Origin: Gnetum montanum
Taxonomy: Eukaryota; Streptophyta; Gnetopsida; Gnetales; Gnetaceae
DNA: 64,000 bases
NCBI GenBank assembly: GCA_015680685.1
Contig: MNCI01004224.1
Span: 69,716 to 133,715, forward strand
Direction: 5' to 3'
The notes beneath the pieces are model-generated. The model ran no database searches. It worked only from the letters and a program-made list of their open reading frames with translations, and was not told where the DNA came from. The position numbers and the translations under genes were made by a program. Position 1 is the first letter of the stretch. Each line of letters begins with the position of its first letter. This document shows, piece after piece, positions 10,619 through 23,080 of this stretch.

Positions 10619-12593
10619 TACCCCCACAACTAAATGAAAACTTTTCCTCGAGTGTAGAAGAGGAGGAACAAGTTCTTTACAAAATATTGGGTAGTTATGG
10701 GTTTATTGATTAACATTACAAACTGAATCAGAGAAAACAAATAGACTTTGAGTGCCCAACTATACAAAATTACCATATTTAAAAAATTTAGTGTTCATGA
10801 TGAGAGAAGTGAATACCTTGGATAACATTAACATCCAACACCTCTTAGCAGTAGAAGTATAAGAGAGAAGATCCAATGATCTTGAATGTTCCACATCGTG
10901 TGGCATTGCTGCATCATCCTTGGTGAAGATAGTCTCACTTCTAGTCCATGCTTCCTAATGCAATCACAACAAAATCATAACTTAGAATGCAATGTGTAAT
11001 AAATAATAGTTAAATGCCTTGTCTCATTGGTGGTTACACTTGACTAGGTTGTGATTGTGGTATATTGATTCTTTTAGTAGTGTTAATGGGAAGGATGACA
11101 AATAGGGTAAAATAGATAAGTGGTCCAGTAAATTTGAAAAAGTTTGACACAAGGAAATATTTGAAAAGGGTGTAAGAATTCACATTGATAAAAAGGAAAG
11201 TACGCTGAAAAATGTTATGAAGATATGCACAATTCGATGTCATTGTTGAAGTAAACAAAAATAATTTGATTGTAAGAGTGTCTAAGGGTAAAGGACTTAA
11301 CTAACTCAACAAAAAGATATGCAAGTGGGTCCTTCCCAAAGTAGGCATAGGCCTTTTATGCCCTTACATAACTTCAAACCAAAGATTTCATGGGCTTTGT
11401 GGACAATTAATGGTTACATAAATTAGGTAAAAAAACCTAGACGAAGCTAACTAAGAATTCTAACACATCAAACCAGGACATCGAACCAAAACATGAAATT
11501 GATAGTGAGGTGACACATGGAAATCATAGATGAATGAGAGAGAGAGTGGAATGAAGTTCATAATTATGGTCACATGAAGTCCCTTGTGGATTTTATGGTT
11601 AAATGACTTGATAGGATCCATCCTTAGTCCAGGCCAAAACCAACCTTGTTTAGTGACTTTGCATTGTCATTCTAAGGCCAATCCATCCCCTAAGACACAA
11701 GAGTGCTCCCGTAGAATAACCACCATTCCTTATTAGAGAAGAAATAGGAAGTGAGCAAGGGCCTTAGTTAAGGGGATCAGTCTCATAACCAGTGCTTGTA
11801 GCCTGTTTAATTTGTCTAAGGGGCGTGCTTTGAATTCCCATTGTTTTTATTTTTTTTGAAATGGAAACCACACAATGCAAAGACACATGCATTTATTTTA
11901 TTCAAGGGATGTGCTTTGAATCATTATAATTTTTTTTTCTTTTTTTCTTTTTTGATGAGAACCACACCATGCAAGGACTTATTCAACTTTCTTTATTAGT
12001 CAATATGGAATGGTAAGAAATCCATGAAAACACACATGCATCTAGGCAAATAGAAAAGCACAAAGAATATTGAATCCCCTTGAAGCCATCCCATATTCAA
12101 ACCTTTGAATCCTTTCCAATTTTGGAAACTACCAAAGTCACAAATTTATTAAGGTTTTATTAATGATAAAGGGACTACACATTTCCAAAACAAGGAAAAC
12201 CATAGAGTTTGTGGATTGGTGGATGTTGTGGACTCACTACTTGTTACATGAAAAAGAAACCATGTCCTAATTATCTGTAACAAAATTCAAAGCCAAAAAC
12301 CAAACACCAACAATCAAATAACAAAAGTAGTACATACCACCATCAAGCAACACATTACCAATGTACCTAGCACTTATTAACAAAAAGTTAGAAAATTTCA
12401 TCAAATAAAAGAAAATAAAATATAAAAGAAAGTGTAAAATGTTCAAGAAATAGCAAATGTACTAACGATGGTGTAAAATAAAAATTAGAAAATATTAATA
12501 ACATAAAAACAAAAAGATGTAAAATAAAGAATGTGTAAAAAAAAAGTTGTAAAATAAAAAAGTTGAAAACTAAGGAGCCACTTATATGTTTAG
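10619..12593 (-). mobile_element. 3' non-coding module of element B (PPT side)
   Basis: The first 30 bases are the complement of the PPT block (CTCGAGGAAAAGTTTTC ... GTGGGGGTA on the minus strand). The rest is spacer without a frame. It shares landmarks with A, C and D: the phrase around 11300 (GCAAGTGGGTCCTTCCCAAA), AGTGACTTTGCATTG near 11658, and the ACCACACCATGCAA...GACTT phrases near 11860 and 11955. It breaks at 12593, where element C begins, and resumes at 19387. Confidence 0.75.
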
Positions 12594-13395
12594 TGATGAG
12601 TGGCAAGGTACCCCCTACACTCAACCATATGAATATGAGCGTTACACGCGCGATCTAATTGAACTCAGCAGAATAAGTGCCTACATGCCTTATGGAACAC
12701 TTAAGATTAATCGTTTGTTGTCTTCCTAGACTTGTATTTGTCATGGTTATATGGTTAAGTAAGTTTGAGGTATATGATTTTTATATCTTTTCTATTTTAT
12801 CTCCTATGCTAATGAGGTGAAGGGTGAAGAGACTAATTAACTAAATTTAACTAACTAACTAAGCCTTAATTAACCTAGCATCAACATCCGTTCACACTTA
12901 CCGTTCACACCCTGAACCAATGCAACCTTGGTTACCAAATGCTATTCGTTATTGGGATCACCAAGTGTAACGCATGTGCTCGAAGCAGTCGTACTGAATG
13001 CACTTAACTACGGGAGAAGGGTTGAGATATTTAAAGAACTAATAAAGCATTTAAATGGTAAAAAATAAATAATAGTAAATAAAATCCTATTTAGCTTAGT
13101 CCATGCACTGCAAGGTTTATCCAAGAAGTTCGTCTTTATTTCCGTACACAAACTTGTGTTCAGGTACAATATTTACTCGAATAAAGATCCGTTCACTTTG
13201 GAGTTCCTATTGTGGGCATATGGAAATTATTCTATCTCTGGAGAGGTAAAATTGCTAGAGTTTTGCTATGGTCTAGGCCTAGAATGGGAAACAAGGGAGA
13301 GCCACCTCTTATTTATAGATTTGGCGGCGCACCACGATATCACGGTGGACGTGATATCCCGTACATGATATCACGGCCCATGCGATATCGGGTTC
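12594..13395 (-). repeat. 3' LTR of element C, outer end deleted
   Basis: It aligns with 18662-19386. The U3 start is missing: after GCGATATCGGG (about 13390) the sequence jumps to a position that lies about 150 bp upstream of the PPT in element A (TTCCAAGAGTGAACACTT). The PPT block and the first bases of the LTR have therefore been deleted. Palindromic GATATCACG words (13330-13390) and a reverse TATA box (TTATTTATA near 13309) remain. Confidence 0.8.
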
Positions 13396-15370
13396 CAAGA
13401 GTGAACACTTTATACATTTGACATCAGGCCTTATTTGGCAGCTGAGAAAGAGAGAGAGAGAAAGAAGTTTTGTTGTTACCAACGCCAAGATTACACCTTT
13501 TGTTGTCCATCCATAAGCGTGCCATCGATCTTGCCCTTGCATAGCTGCTTCAGTACTGCTCCATTCCAAGTGTTCCCTCCAGATCCAATCCATTGTTACA
13601 TGATTGTCATCTGCACACACAATACAATCTTGTATTAGCAAGGGTAAATGAATTGCAATGCAGCTAATACCTTGCCTCAGTGAAAGGTCCACTGACTAAG
13701 TTGTGGTATGGCTGATACGGGTCTGGAGATATCTTCATGGTGACTACCGAAGGTGTAGGGGTTAGGAGAAAATCGAAAAAAATTGGGTCTGGACCTCCAT
13801 GACTAAGAGCGAACCTCCGGTAGTAATAGAATGGAGAAAGAAAAAGAACAAGAAGGATGGAGAAAAAGAGACAACTATGACATTGATGAAATGGATGTCA
13901 GGATGGAAATGAACAAAATAAAATGGATTGCAAAAATGTTAAGGGAAAGAATTTAACTGGTGCACCAAATAGGAATGTCAGTGGGTCCTCCCCAAAGTAG
14001 GCTCATGCCCTTAATGCCCTGACAAACCCACATTCAAAGAGTCTGCAGGCTCTGGGAATGTCATTTGGAACAAGAGTTAAAGTCTTAACCACAAGAATTT
14101 ACCAAAAAGAAAACAATGCATCCACCAAGTTATACACTAATGATACAACCGGAAATGAGGTGAACAATGGAGAGAAGGATGGAGAGAATAGAATGGAATG
14201 GAGTCCCAAGAACAAGGTGGTGTACAGCCCCTTATGTAGTTAATGATTAATGTGACTTAGAAAATCTCATCCCAACTCCAGCCTCAAACAAACCACATCC
14301 AGTGACTTCGCATCAATGCATTTGGCCAATCCATCCCCTTGAAGTAACAAGAATGCATTCCCAAAGAGCCACCACCATTCCAACAAAAAGAAGAAGGAGA
14401 GAATGGGAAGCAAGAGGGGCCTTAGTTAGAGGAAACACTTTTGTTTTAGTTCCATAACTAGTGCTTGCAGTCAAAATGATTATTTTGTCTAAGGGATGTG
14501 CTTTGAATTCTCACTATTTTTTTATGTGTTTATGCGTGAGAACCACACCATGCAAAGACTTTGTTATTTTTATTTGATCAACTTCCCAATAATTGAGTAA
14601 TGTCGAAATGGTAAGAAAACTCAAGAAAAAAACATCCAAGCACCCAAGAGAACGGCCAACACAAATGCATCAAGTTCCCTTGAAGTCACATCCTTTTCAA
14701 ACCTTGAGTCCTTCCTTGGTTTGAGAAATGCCTAGTCACCGATTCATTATAGTTCTTATTTAGAAAGGGACTGTACATTTCCAAGCCGAGAGAGACCATG
14801 GAAACTTGTGGATGAATGAATGTAGTGGACTCATTTCCTATCATATCAAAAGAACCATACCTTAGTATCAACATCATAACTTAAAGGTAAAAACCAAACA
14901 TTAGCAATCAATAGGAAAACAGTTCATACCATCATGAAGAACACTTATTGGGTGATAAACTTACAAGATGGNNNNNNNNNNNNNNNNNNNNNNNNNNNNN
15001 NNNNNNNNNNNNNNNNNNNNNNNNNNNNNNNNNNNNNNNNNNNNNNNNNNNNNNNNNNNNNNNNNNNNNNNNNNNNNNGTGTAAAACAAAAACGTGTAAA
15101 AAAATGTGTAAAACAAAAATGTGTAAAGCAAAAACTTAAAAGAACTAAGGACCCCAAATGATTAGCATAGGTGGCCATCTCCCCATGATTGAATGGAAAG
15201 GGAGAGATCTAAAATAATGAATACCTGTTTGAATTTCTTAGAAGTGTCCAACTTCTCCTGATTGGTGTTTTCAGGTTAAGGGGTTGAAGTCGGCGATGCT
15301 CATATTCCAATGTATCTATGCTTTCATTATGGGCATGAGTTGTTCCCCCAATTCGTTCCATGCATGTTGG
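13396..15370 (-). mobile_element. 3' non-coding module of element C, with an assembly gap
   Basis: It is the reverse-complement counterpart of 1-1660 in element A. The gap of unknown bases is 14972-15078. It is followed by repeats of GTGTAAAACAAAAA, which also occur in the spacers of B (about 12470-12560) and D (about 47700-47840). No frame is seen. The segment 15180-15370 joins this spacer to the protease and marks where pol was lost. Confidence 0.75.
14972..15078. other. Assembly gap (107 unknown bases)
   Basis: All bases are N, within the 3' spacer of element C and flanked by the GTGTAAAACAAAA repeat, which probably caused the gap. Confidence 0.99.
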
Positions 15371-15970
15371 TTAATTTCTCTTTTGATTAGCTATCAACCA
15401 CGGGGTGTCCACTTGTTGTGTGGTTGCTACATACAGGCACCTTTGAATGTTATCCTCTAGTGCACACTGGTTACATGCAAAAAATGCTAAGAATTTCCCC
15501 ATGTCATCACCCTCTGAGTCACTGTATGTGATGCATGGAACTTTCTTCTTCTCGATCTTTCCATAAATTTTTACCTTAGATATTTCCAAGGAAAGATCAT
15601 GGATTCCTAGGCATGCGTCTATTGTAATTAGCCATGCCCTTCCCATTATAATTGGGAAGTTCCCTTTATTGCTGTTGACTTCTATCACCAGGAAATTAGT
15701 TGGGTATGACCAACCACACATAGTGGTAACGATGTCCTCCACAAATCCCAAGGGAATGATGATGGACTGGTCAGCTAGCTCTAGTTGAATATTTCTCTTC
15801 TTGAGTGGAGGCAGGTTTCAGGCTTGACACATTTCTCAAGAAATTAAGTTAACTCCGGAACCTGAGTCAAGAAGAGCCTTATGAGGTTCATTCTCAATGA
15901 CTTGGAGGTAGATTAAGGGACTTCCAAGGTTAGATAGTTTCCTGGGAAGGTGGCCTACCTTGATCCAATT
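15371..15970 (-). pseudogene. Retroelement aspartic protease of element C (broken)
   Basis: On the minus strand the frame reads KALLDSGSGVNLIS, then a stop; the catalytic D-S-G codons are at 15860-15868. It continues in another open stretch (15751-15371) with EDIVTTMCGWSYPTNFLVIE and NFPIIMGRAWL, where the I-I-M-G-R-A-W block matches the conserved protease flap-to-end region of plant Ty3/gypsy elements. This is the best-preserved active site among the Athila-like copies here: element B has D-L-G and element D has D-S-S. Internal stops rule out a working polyprotein. Confidence 0.8.
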
Positions 15971-18520
15971 AGTTACGGTATGTGTTAACATAACCGTATG
16001 CGTTGAGATCTGGTATTAGTTTGAAGGGAGCCCCGAAGCCTTGTATGTTGGAGGAGTGTGCAAAGACTCAACCACTTATGGTTGTGAGACCTTATTTGGG
16101 CTTTTGGTTCTGAATAAAGGTCTTCTCTTCTTACAGTTGTCAAAACTAGCAGTGGGTTGAAGGTTTACAGCTCTCATAGCATTGCGTTGCTGCGGTTGAG
16201 TGGGAAGTTCCCCTTGCATTTTTGGAGCAAGTGGTAATGGAACTACCGGTGTAAGAGTGGTGGATGGATTTGGACGATGGTATGGATGTGGAGCATCTCT
16301 CAGAGGAGGAGTCCTAAAATACTCTTAAACTTGGTAGTGCCATTGTGGAGTTTTGTGACCCATAGAGTCACTTGAAGAAACTGGATGCTACACGTAGTAG
16401 TCATAAGAATCGGGTTGCCAGTAAGGATATTGTTGCCTAGGCGGTGGCATCCCCCATGACTATGGGTGTTTCCACTATTGATGTTGCCTGATAGGTTGTG
16501 GCAGAGTTCCACTTGGATAGTACATTAATGGTTGGTGGAACTGCCTTGGATTACCTTGGGGATAAGTTAACCTTCGAGGTGCTTGTCGTTGGTTAAGTCT
16601 CGGGTTGAGTGCATACAGCCTAGACTCTTGTAGATGTGAGATTATTGGGCAACATCCCTTAGGATGGTCATATTGGCAGATCTCACATCCATCGTCATTG
16701 TCTATATCTGAATCCACAACCTCATCGGTGATAGTTATTTTTCCCTTACCCTTGTCACGTGCATGGCCTGAATTTCTGCGCTTTTTCTTGTCATTGGCAC
16801 TACTTCATTCCTCCTTAGAATCCTCTATGATTTTCAAGACAGTTTCAATTTTACTATCTAAGGTGCTCCATATTTCATCTACCTTAGTCGATACTTTCGT
16901 TGTTAGTTTCTGAAGCGGCAAGGTTTTTCTATTCACCAACTCTTCAAGTGGTGACTCATCCTCTTCATCATAGAACCTCACTTCCCTCTTTTGGAGGGAA
17001 GGATCACAGTTGTATTCTTCCATGCTTTCTCTTTTCCATAGCTCCCCTTCTTCTTTAGCTACTTGCTCCAACAATCGATGAATTTCATGGGATCTAAGTT
17101 CTGATAATCTCCCTTGGGCATAAGTCCTAAGGGTTCTCCTAGTTTCGTGTCTTAGCCCATTTACGAGGTGGCGTAGTTGATCCCATTATGCATAACCATG
17201 GCCTGGGCAATGATGTAACAATGCATAGTAGTGGCCCATGGTAGCATCCAAGGGTTCGTGATTACCATGTTTCCATCTTTGGATCTACTTACGCAAGTTA
17301 GACACTCTGGAGTACATTTGATATTTGTCGTTGAACAATTCTAACATTGTACTCCACCTCCTAATGGTTTATGGTTCTAAGGACCGATACCAACTTTCTG
17401 CTTCCTTTATGAGTGTTTTAGGAAACAACTTTAATTTATGCCACTCATTTTCTATGTTTTGCAAGGCATAGGCATCGTGGAATGCCTATAAATGATTTTG
17501 CAGATCAGCATTATATCCCCCTTTGAAGCGTGGTATATTGTTCATATCTAAGCGCTTGATCTAGCTATCTTTTTGATGCCTTGTTGGTATTCTAACTGCC
17601 TTCGTGATATCTAGCATACTTTGGGTGGCAAGTAGGGGTTCATCATGATCATATCTCTCATGACATTTATGATGTCTACGTTGTTCCCTACTTTCCCTCC
17701 TTTCATGCCTAGACTCTCTAGAGTACCCTCGTCCTCTCTCTTGACTCTCTCGTCGAGGTCTCTCATTTTGCTTACCCTTATCCTCACCGTTATGCTCTTT
17801 ATGACTACACCCTAATGTGGAAGAAGAGGGTGAATGATGTGATGAAGGGGAAGAAGAAGGAGAACCATCTCCATGACGATGTTTCTTACCTTCTCTTCTA
17901 TGGCTACAGCCCCGATCATGATGATGATCAAAATGCCCGTCCTTATCATGTGTCTTCATTCCCTCAGTGAACAGTTGGGGTTCATGGGGATCAGAACCAG
18001 GGTTGTGTATCATGGAGCATAGGTTCTAATACCCCACCTCCTCACTATCGTTAGGAAGGGGAACATCACTTGATGGAGAACCCATTATAAGTGGTTCACC
18101 ATCTCCAATTTCACTTAGGACATGCAGGACCCCTTTGCCCTTCAACAATGTATGGTGGCTCTCTCACCTCAGGTCCCTTAAATGTTGTGCTACTATGGGA
18201 TGGTAATCCCTTGTGTTAAAATCACCTATAACATATTCAGCGTATAGCTGTGTCATGCCTATTTTTGCAAGAGCACGAAGAAGTATGTCAGGGACTACCC
18301 AATCTGGAGATAACACTATGTTACCTTGCAAATCTCTCCAACACAGTTGTTCATCCTGATGGAGGATAAAGGTAAAATTTGGTATATACTCATCGAGATG
18401 GGTATATACCACTCGGTATTGTTGAGGAACTGGCAGATTTTGGTTATGCTTTTTAGACGTTTGACTGTCTCTTGTATGATCCCTAGGTGGTGAATTGCTT
18501 TTGTTCGAAGAAGAAGACAT
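15971..18520 (-). pseudogene. gag of element C (broken)
   Basis: The frame opens with an ATG at 18520 (MSSSSNKSNSPPRDH...). It has an N-terminal domain with YRVVYTHLDEYIPNFTF, also found at the start of gag in B and D. A low-complexity S/H/R/E-rich linker (about 18013-17640) follows, then the capsid-like part with conserved words for the gag family, then an acidic/lysine segment (17074-16805). A Cys-rich stretch C-x2-C-x4-H-x4-C (about 16690-16650, CEICQYDHPKGCC) is the probable zinc knuckle. Several stops and frameshifts separate these pieces. The ATG is chosen because it lies about 120 bp inside the primer site, and the same position starts the homologous frame in D as a mutated ATA. Confidence 0.75.
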
Positions 18521-18641
18521 TTTGTCTTGTTGGTGTGCTATTTAACTGTTATATTATTTTTTTTAATTAATCCTAAGGATTTTTTTAAGCTCCCAACAAT
18601 GTGAGTGATTTCCTATGTTCTACTTAGTGCAAAAACACTTA

Positions 18642-18660
18642 TTCCCTAGCAATGGTGCCA
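18642..18660 (-). other. Primer binding site of element C (tRNA-Asp type)
   Basis: The minus strand reads TGGCACCATTGCTAGGGAA one base after the LTR end. From memory of the plant tRNA-Asp 3' end, the expected site is TGGCGCCGTTGCCGGGGA; all differences are transitions. This primer type is known for Athila/Calypso-like elements. Confidence 0.75.
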
Positions 18661-18661
18661 A

Positions 18662-19386
18662 TGATGAGTGGCAAGGTACCCCTACACTCAACCATACGAA
18701 TACGAGCGTTACATGCATGATCTGGTCGAACTCCGTAGACTAAGTGCCTNATCTTTTCTATTTTATCTCCTATGCTAATGAGGTGAAGGGTGAAGAGACT
18801 AATTAACTAACTTTAACTAACTAACTAAGCCTTAATTAACCTAGCATGAGCATCCGTTCCCACTTACCATTCACACCCTAAACTAATGCAACCTTGGTTA
18901 CCAAACACTATTCGTTACTGGGATCACCAAGCGTAACACACATGCTTGAAGCGGTCATACTGAATGCACTTAACTATGGGAGAAGGGTTGAGACATTTAA
19001 TGAACTAATAAAGCATTTAAACGGTAAACAATAAAAAATAGTAAATAAAATCCTATTTAGCTTAGTCCATGCACTGCAAGGTTTATCCAAGAAGATCATC
19101 TTTATTTCCATACACAAACTTGTGTTCAAGTACAATATTTGCTTGAATAAATATTCGTTCACTTTGAAGCTCCTACTGTGGGTACATGGAAATTATTCTA
19201 TCTCTAGAGAGGTAAAACTACCAAAGTTTCACTACGGTCTAGGCCTAGAATGGGAAACAAGGGAGAGCCGCCTCTTATTTATAGACTTCGCAATGCACCG
19301 CGATATCGTGTATGCAATATCGTGGGGGATGAAGACGCAATATCACGTATGCGATATCGTGGCCCATGCGATATCACGTCCCATCA
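18662..19386 (-). repeat. 5' LTR of element C (contains a collapsed gap)
   Basis: On the plus strand it runs from TGATGAGTGG to CCCATCA. It aligns with 12594-13395, but the single N at 18750 replaces roughly 100 bp present at about 12683-12790 of the sister LTR, so its true length is greater. A reverse TATA box (TTATTTATAGAC, about 19276) and palindromic words (GCGATATCGTG, GATATCACG; 19300-19380) sit at the U3 end. Confidence 0.85.
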
Positions 19387-20740
19387 ATTAACATGGATGG
19401 CCATCTCCAACATGACTAAGTTGAAAAGAGGAGATTCAAAATATGAAGTGTGGCTGTCCATCTGATGACGTGTTTGTTGTATTAGTTGGCTTATGCTCAT
19501 GGAAAGGTTTAATTTATTGGATGTTGACCAATTATTTCTTTTTTGGGCTCTCAAGCCTATAAATCATCATGGCCCAAGAAGGAAAAGTCTCATAAATGAT
19601 GTAAGGTCCTTCCTACAATGTTTAAAACTTAGTTAGTTGAGGTATGTGTGTGGGGTTTTTGTAGAGAACCTTGTCTCCTTGTTGAAATTTAACTTTTTTA
19701 ATTTTTGGGTCATGACGCTCTTTGTTGTAGGCCTTGTGTAATTCATTAGATGATAGGGCTACCAATCAATTTTCATCTAGTAGGTTGAGATTCATTAGTC
19801 TTTCTTTTTAGGCTAGACTTAAGTCAAGATCAAGATCAAAAGTAGTTGAAAGTGTACAAAGCTCAAATTAAATAGGAAGTGTTGGTAATTTTCCCTACAT
19901 AAGCTTGTATAGAGAGTAGCCTATAGGAAGTTTCCATGTTGAGCAGTAAGCCCAAAGGGCATCGTTGAGTTTTATGGTCTAGTCCTTTCTATACTTGCTA
20001 ACTATTCTTGTTAGAATCCTTATGATTTTCCTATTAGTAACCTCAGCTTGACCATTATCTTGGGGGTGGTAGGGTGTTGTGAGTTTATGTTCAACCCCCA
20101 AGCGTTGCATGAGCTTTCAAAAAGTAGTGCCTATAAAGTGAGTTCCATTATCAAAAATTAATGTACATTGCACACCAAACCTATTTACAACATTTTTTTG
20201 TACAAACCAAGAAATAGTAGAGGATGTATAGTTGATGACAGCTACTGCTTCTGCCCATTTTGTACAATAGTCAATAGCAACTATGATGTATGCCCTTCCA
20301 TTTGACATGGGAATGATAGGATCCATAAAATCAATGCTCCAAATGTTAAAGGATTCCAATGGTTGAATCCATTGTTGAGGTCCCTCCATTTGAGCAATTA
20401 TTCCACCATCTCATTAGCATCATTCATATGAGTGGATGTAATGGTGAGCATCTCTAGATATTATTGGCCAATAGTACCCTGACATTAGGATTTTAATGGT
20501 CATGCATCTTCTTGCATAGTGTCCTCCACAAGGACCTTCATGAGCATCTTGGAGAATGCACAATTGATCAACATCAAGGACACACCAATGAACTAGGCCA
20601 TCGGCACACACCTTGTAGAGCTGTTTGTTGATATCCATAAAGTGTTTTACTTAGTGAAGAAACTGCTATTTCTTCCGATGGTCCAACCCTTATGGCATTT
20701 TCTAAGTGAGAAGATAGGTGAGAATGCCATCGTACCATTG
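19387..20740 (-). pseudogene. Integrase region of element B (broken)
   Basis: Reading downward from about 20740, the zinc-binding part is recognisable (DAHEGPCGGHYARRCMTIK ... SGYYWP). The catalytic core follows (IDFMDPI, AIDYCTKWAEA, LIFDNGTHF), keeping both Asp residues of the D,D part at about 20280 and 20150. Beyond it lie the third core motif (about 20070-20020, HPQ-NGQAE-like) and a C-terminal stretch with QQGDKVLYKNP and EGPYIIYETFP-like words around 19680-19560. Multiple stops break the frame. No chromodomain is recognised. Integrase inserts the cDNA into the genome. Confidence 0.8.
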
Positions 20741-22590
20741 AGGTTCATTGGGCAATTATTTAGTTATAGCCCCAGCAAAGATGACTTCATTAGGAAACAT
20801 ATCAGATAATGAATCTTCTTCCTCTTTGTTGTCCCATCACAACCAAGACATGTGATTAGTGACCACATTCTTAGTGCCCTTTCGATCTACCATTGTAATA
20901 TCAAATTCTTACACTAGCCAGCATATGACATGGGGGATCACCATTAGCTTATTCATTAGGAAGCATATGACACTGTGGTCCATGTGCAAAAACATCTTGT
21001 ATCCAAGCACATAATGCCTAAATTTCTCTAGAGCAAACACCATTATCATCAACTATTTTTCTGTGGTGGTGTAGTTTAACTGTGCACCCACAATGCTTCA
21101 ACTAGCATAGTGGATGTAGTATGGATGTTTCTTGTCATCTAATTGCATCAACATTGCTCCCAAGACATAATTTGATGCATATATCATTATGAAATGGCAT
21201 AGACTAGTAAGGTTCTTGTAGAATTGGAGTTTTAGCTGTTGGAATGCTTTTTCACATTCCGCAGTCAAAACAAAGGGAGCATATTTCTTTGTTAGCTCTA
21301 CCAATGGTTTTGCGATCTTATAGAAATTCTCTATGAATTTTTGGTAGTATCTAGTATGTCCAAGGAATGATTGAACATCTTTGACAGTTTTCCATTGGTG
21401 GGTTATTCCTTGAATGACCCTTATTTTCTCAAGATCTATCTCAATTCCTGCTTGCGATATTTTGTGCCCTAATACAATGCCCTCCTATACCATTATGTCA
21501 CTTTTCTACTAATTGAGCTACAAGTTGGTTTCAACACATCATTTTAGCACTTTCTCAAGGTAGTCCAGGGCTTGTTGAAAAGTAGCTCCATAAGTGGAGA
21601 AGTCATCCGTGAAGACTTCCACAAAATCATTGATCTGCTATTGAAAAATGCTTAGAACTAAGTGCTGAAATGTAATAGGAGCATAGCATAGACCAAATGA
21701 CATCTTGCAATATGAAAAAGTCCCCCAGGGATTCATAAATGTTGTCTTTGCTTGGTCTTTTGGTGCAATTTGAATTTGTTTATAGCCACTATAACCATCT
21801 AGAAAGCTATAGTAGTAATGCCTAGATATTGTATCGAGCACCTAGTCAAAAAATGACAACAGGAAATGGTCCTTGAATGTTGTCATATTCAGTAGCCAAA
21901 AATCAATATCTACCCACCACTTTCCATCTTTCTTTGGCACAATCACGAGCAGAATAACCCACTCGCTATTCGCAATGGGATAAATGAACCCCACCTTGAG
22001 GAGTTACTCAATTTCCTCCTTGATGATCTGCTTTAATTTAGGATTCAATCACCTCTATGGCTATCTTTTTGGTTTCATGGCTAGGTCAGTGTAGATGTGA
22101 TGATGGCATATCCTAGGATCAATCCATGTGAGTTTAGGATATGACCAAGCAAAAACTGCTGAACATTTTTCAACTACATTTAACAACATCCTTTCCTGCT
22201 CTAGAGCAAGATTGGCATTGATTATGATCAGCTTTCCATTTTTCAAAAACACATATTCCATTTTGGCCAGTAGCATTTTTGGTTGGAGGGGCTCTTGTTT
22301 GAAATTTTTAAGAATTTCAAACTCTCCCTAGTGGGTATCATCATTTGTGTCATTAGAGAATTGGTGATGAACTTGGTTGAGTTCATCCATGCTTGTGGCA
22401 TATGTGCATGTTAGGCTTTCAATTGATTCCATGCAAAGTGTGCTATTTTCTGAATCATTGATCAGCCACTAGGTGCCCTCCTATCTTGTGGCTACTATGT
22501 ATAGACACCTTTGAATTTCTGCTTCTAGTGCACATTACTTGCATGCAAAGATAAATGCTTTCTTTACAACCTAGAGTTTTTGCACACAAC
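20741..22590 (-). pseudogene. Reverse transcriptase / RNase H of element B (broken)
   Basis: RT words in order on the minus strand are YYYSFLDGYSGYKQIQI, PWGTFSYCKMSFGLCYAP, and the catalytic FTDD box (codons at 21602-21613, VEVFTDDFSTYG). RNase H and connection words follow (KYAPFVLTAECEKAFQQL at about 21290; GAMLMQLDDKKHPYYIHYAS at about 21150; GTKNVVTNHMSWL-like at about 20860). The catalytic Asp pair is preserved, but stops and frameshifts interrupt the frame. Wording such as FLDGYSGY and GLC.AP is typical of Athila-like RT. Confidence 0.85.
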
Positions 22591-23080
22591 TGCACCCTAT
22601 ATTGTTGTATGTGATGCATTGAACTCTCTTCTTCTTAATCTTTCCAAATGCATTTTTTTAGATATTTCCAAGGAAAGGTCTCTAATGCCCATCCTTGCAT
22701 CAATGGTTCTCATCCATTCCCTTCCCATGATGATTGGAAAATCCCCTTTGCAGGTCTCCACTTTGATTACCAACAAATAAATAGGATAAGACACCCATAG
22801 ATAGTGGTCACAATGTCTTCCACTAGTTCCAATGAAATAGTGATGGACTGGTTTACCAATTCTAATCTTCTGTTTCTCTTCTTGAGAGGAGGCAGGTTTG
22901 AGGTAGGGTACATCTCATGAGAAATTAGATTGACACCAAAACCTAAATCGAGAAGAGCCTTGCACAGTTTATTCCTAGAAATTTGCAAATAAGTTAAAAG
23001 ACTTCTAGGATTGGCTAATTTTGTGGGAAGGTTTCCAACATGGATCCAATCAAATATAGCATGAGTAAGCATTATAGTAT
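22591..23080 (-). pseudogene. Aspartic protease of element B (broken, active site changed)
   Basis: The open stretch 23072-22767 has KALLDLGFGVNLIS, where the usual D-S/T-G triad is D-L-G, followed by LPPLKKRNRRLELVNQSITI. The next frame (22794-22597) has VIKVETCKGDFPIIMGREW. The loss of the Ser/Thr after the catalytic Asp would be expected to impair activity. Confidence 0.8.

Larger units (their letters stand above)
12594..19386 (-). mobile_element. Element C: pol-less Athila-like element (gag-PR only), nested in element B
   Basis: It has two LTRs in the same orientation, a tRNA-Asp-type primer site, gag and protease. The sequence then passes from the protease end (about 15371) straight to the 3' spacer, with no RT, RNase H or integrase. 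This matches the described class of non-autonomous terminal-repeat retrotransposons that keep only gag. Nesting is shown by continuity of the host: element B text runs up to GTTTAG at 12593 and resumes with ATTAACATGGATGGCC at 19387. The uninterrupted homologous sequence in element D near 47860 reads TTTTTAGCATGGATGGC. Flanking 5-mers TTTAG and ATTAA agree at three of five positions, as expected of an old duplication. Confidence 0.85.

Noticed and set aside
12388-12624. Phe/Leu-rich 78-residue frame as a membrane protein
   Set aside because: It comes from the AAAATAAAA-type repeats of the element B spacer and runs into the LTR of element C.
13309-13692. 127-residue minus-strand frame as a real gene
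   Set aside because: It crosses the LTR/spacer junction of element C, where a deletion has joined unrelated parts, so it is fortuitous.
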